Positions 5,349 to 6,789 of a stretch of 6,789 bases of DNA are shown here, piece after piece. Below the pieces are notes generated by a model. That model searched no databases. It was not told the origin of the DNA and saw nothing but the letters and a program-made list of their open reading frames with translations. Source of the stretch: Actinomycetales bacterium UBA1416. GTDB taxonomy: Bacteria; Actinomycetota; Actinomycetes; Actinomycetales; Actinomycetaceae. Location of the stretch: NCBI GenBank assembly GCA_002304945.1, contig DBPQ01000010.1, forward strand, positions 2,352 through 9,140, in the 5' to 3' direction. Made by a program: the position numbers and the translations under genes. How positions within the stretch are numbered: the first letter of the stretch is position 1; every line of letters begins with the position of its first letter.

Positions 5349-6229
5349 CGGGGCAGCCACGCCTCGGGATCGGCGTCGTCGGCGGCGGACGGGTGGGCAC
5401 GGTCCTCGCCAACGCCCTGCGGGCGCTGGGTCACGCCGTCGTCGGGGTGACGGCGGTCTCCGAGGCCTCCCGGGAGCGGGCCGAGCTGCTCCTGCCCGGC
5501 GTCGACGTCCTCACGCCCCACGAGGTGATCCGGCGGGCCGAGGTGGTGCTCGTGACCGTGCCCGACGACGCCATCGCCGAGGTGGTGGCGGGTGCCGCCA
5601 CCCTCGGGCTGTGGCAGGTGGGCCAGATCGTGGTGCACACCTCCGGCGTCCACGGACTGGAGGTGCTCGAGCCCGCCCGCGCCGCCGGTGCGCTGCCCCT
5701 GGCCATCCACCCCGCGATGACGTTCACCGGGACGTCCATCGACCTCTCCCGGCTCTCGGGGTGCCCCTTCGCCGTGACCGCGCCGGCCGCCCTCCTCCCG
5801 ATCGCCCAGGCCCTCGTCGTGGAGATGGGGGGTGAGCCGTTCGTCGTCGCCCCCGCGGACCGCGCCGCCTACCACGCCGCCCTCACCCACGGGGCCAACC
5901 ACCTCGTCACCCTCGTCGCGCAGGCCGAGCGGATCCTCGCCGCCACCGGGATCGAGGAGCCCGGCCGGCTGCTCGGCCCGCTCCTCGGCGCGGCCCTCGA
6001 GGGCGTGCTCGCCGACGGGGAACTCCACCTCACCGGTCCTGTGGTGCGCGGCGACGTCGGCACCGTCCGCAGCCACCTCGGGGCGCTCGCCGAGATCGGC
6101 GAGGAGGACGTCGAACGCGGCTACCGGGCGCTGTGCGCCCTCACCGCGGAGCGCGCGGCCGCGAACGGACGGATCAGCGCCGCCACCGCCCGCGAGATCA
6201 CGGACCTCACCGAAGGGAGACGGAGATGA
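5345..6229 (+). CDS. Rossmann-like and DUF2520 domain protein (putative NAD(P)-dependent reductase)
   Basis: A 294-residue cytosolic protein with the layout of short-chain 6-phosphogluconate/ProC/ketopantoate reductase-like enzymes. The N-terminal Rossmann domain (1-145) has the dinucleotide loop GVVGGGRVGTVLANAL (10-25), a strand VVLVTVPDDAI (67-77), VVHTSGVHGLEVL (96-108) and IHPAMTF (121-127). The helical C-terminal DUF2520 domain (about 150-290) has YHAALTHGANHLVTL (176-190) and LTGPVVRGDVGTVRSHL (229-245), both family signatures. Ketopantoate reductase PanE has a catalytic Lys four residues before a conserved Asn; here that site reads Thr181 to Asn185, so any reductase chemistry would use other residues. 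The ATG overlaps the upstream stop, with GGAG at 5333-5336 as ribosome site, and the stop overlaps the panC start (ATGA). The constant position next to panC (Rv3603c/panC in mycobacteria, from memory) suggests a pantothenate-related role, which is inference. Confidence 0.9.
   Translation: MTGQPRLGIGVVGGGRVGTVLANALRALGHAVVGVTAVSEASRERAELLLPGVDVLTPHEVIRRAEVVLVTVPDDAIAEVVAGAATLGLWQVGQIVVHTSGVHGLEVLEPARAAGALPLAIHPAMTFTGTSIDLSRLSGCPFAVTAPAALLPIAQALVVEMGGEPFVVAPADRAAYHAALTHGANHLVTLVAQAERILAATGIEEPGRLLGPLLGAALEGVLADGELHLTGPVVRGDVGTVRSHLGALAEIGEEDVERGYRALCALTAERAAANGRISAATAREITDLTEGRRR
6213..6219 (+). promoter_or_regulatory. Ribosome binding site for panC
   Basis: AAGGGAG, six bases before the ATG at 6226, lies inside the last codons of the DUF2520 gene. 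It confirms the panC start that overlaps the preceding stop codon. Confidence 0.75.
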
Positions 6230-6789
6230 GGACGGTCACCACCCGTTCCGAGCTGGCCCGGGCCCTCGAGTCGTTGCCCGGCTCCCGCGCCCTCGTCATG
6301 ACCATGGGCGCCCTGCACGAGGGCCACCTCACCCTCGTGCGCCGCGCCCGGGACCTGGCCGACCACGTGCTCGTCTCGATCTACGTCAACCCGCTCCAGT
6401 TCGGGCCGGGGGAGGACTTCGACGCCTACCCGCGGGGCCTCGCGGCCGACCTCGCGCTGCTGGAGCCCGAGGGCGTGGACCTCGTGTTCGCGCCCACCGA
6501 CGAGGTCGTCTACCCGCGCACGCCCCTCGTCCGCATCGACCCGGGGCCGGTCGGCTCGATCCTCGAGGGCGCCACGAGGCCCGGGCACTTCGCCGGGGTG
6601 CTCCAGGTGGTCCACAAGATCCTGTGCCTCACCCGGCCCGACGTCGCGCTGTTCGGCCGGAAGGACGCCCAGCAGCTCGCCCTCGTCACGACCATGGTCG
6701 AGGACCTCGACGTCCCGGTCCGCATCGTCCCGGTGGAGATCGTGCGGGACGACGACGGCGTGGCCCGGTCCTCCCGGAACGCCTACCTG
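6226..6789 (+). CDS. panC: Pantothenate synthetase (pantoate-beta-alanine ligase), N-terminal 188 codons (3' end outside window)
   Basis: PanC ligates pantoate to beta-alanine with ATP, through a pantoyl-adenylate, to make pantothenate for coenzyme A. The open frame continues to the right edge with no stop; the family usually has about 280-310 residues, so roughly two thirds is present. Seen in order: MTMGALHEGH (25-34) with the HxGH nucleotidyltransferase signature (His31, His34), YVNPLQFGPGEDFDAYPR (53-70) with the pantoate-binding Gln58, LEGATRPGHFAGV (113-125), FGRKDAQQ (143-150) and EIVRDDDGVARSSRNAYL (171-188), the KMSKS-like ATP segment. The otherwise common Pro before TMG is Met25; all other signature residues are normal, so activity is expected. 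The ATG overlaps the DUF2520 stop. The missing part should hold the C-terminal dimer/lid domain. In relatives panD or a coaX-type gene often follows, but this lies outside the window. Confidence 0.96.
   Translation, partial: MRTVTTRSELARALESLPGSRALVMTMGALHEGHLTLVRRARDLADHVLVSIYVNPLQFGPGEDFDAYPRGLAADLALLEPEGVDLVFAPTDEVVYPRTPLVRIDPGPVGSILEGATRPGHFAGVLQVVHKILCLTRPDVALFGRKDAQQLALVTTMVEDLDVPVRIVPVEIVRDDDGVARSSRNAYL

Noticed and set aside
6298..6327. Met25 in place of the usual Pro before TMGALHEGH in PanC as a defect
   Set aside because: Both His of HxGH and the rest of the motif are normal, and I believe Met at this place is seen in other actinobacterial PanC proteins.
1..6789. CRISPR arrays, tRNA or rRNA genes, insertion sequences, attachment sites, defence-system genes
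   Set aside because: None seen. The window is almost fully covered by housekeeping coding sequence of even composition, and no repeats with regular spacing were found beyond the single 14-base pair in FolK.

Overview
The window is very GC-rich (well above 70% by eye) and all nine genes lie on the plus strand, most with GTG starts, 4-base stop/start overlaps and purine-rich ribosome binding sites. Gene content and order point to an actinobacterium. The order ftsH, folE, folP, folB, folK, DUF3180, membrane/PH protein, DUF2520 protein, panC is, as I recall, essentially that of Mycobacterium tuberculosis Rv3610c to Rv3602c. The fused folB-folK gene and the paired PH-domain genes fit a Micrococcales-type organism better than a mycobacterium, but the genus cannot be fixed from this sequence.

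Layout. Bases 1-561 hold the C-terminal end of the membrane protease FtsH (5' end outside the window). Bases 558-2812 are a folate block: folE (GTP cyclohydrolase I), folP (dihydropteroate synthase) and a folB-folK fusion (dihydroneopterin aldolase plus HPPK). Bases 2809-3282 encode a four-helix DUF3180 membrane protein. A 57-base gap follows, the only real intergenic space, with two small hairpins and a good ribosome binding site. Bases 3340-5348 encode two membrane-anchored bacterial PH-domain proteins of the YdbS/YdbT type. Bases 5345-6229 encode a Rossmann-fold DUF2520 protein, and 6226-6789 the first 188 codons of panC (pantothenate synthetase), which runs off the right edge.

How the genes fit together. 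FolE, FolB, FolK and FolP supply four of the enzymatic steps from GTP to dihydropteroate. The dihydroneopterin triphosphate dephosphorylating enzyme and folC are not here. PanC makes pantothenate for coenzyme A. Between these two vitamin blocks sit four proteins of unassigned or loosely assigned function (DUF3180, two PH proteins, DUF2520), translationally coupled to their neighbours. The window looks like ordinary conserved chromosome: I see no mobile element, CRISPR array, RNA gene or sign of recent transfer. The most interesting open questions are the role of the DUF2520 protein directly upstream of panC and of the DUF3180/PH membrane proteins.
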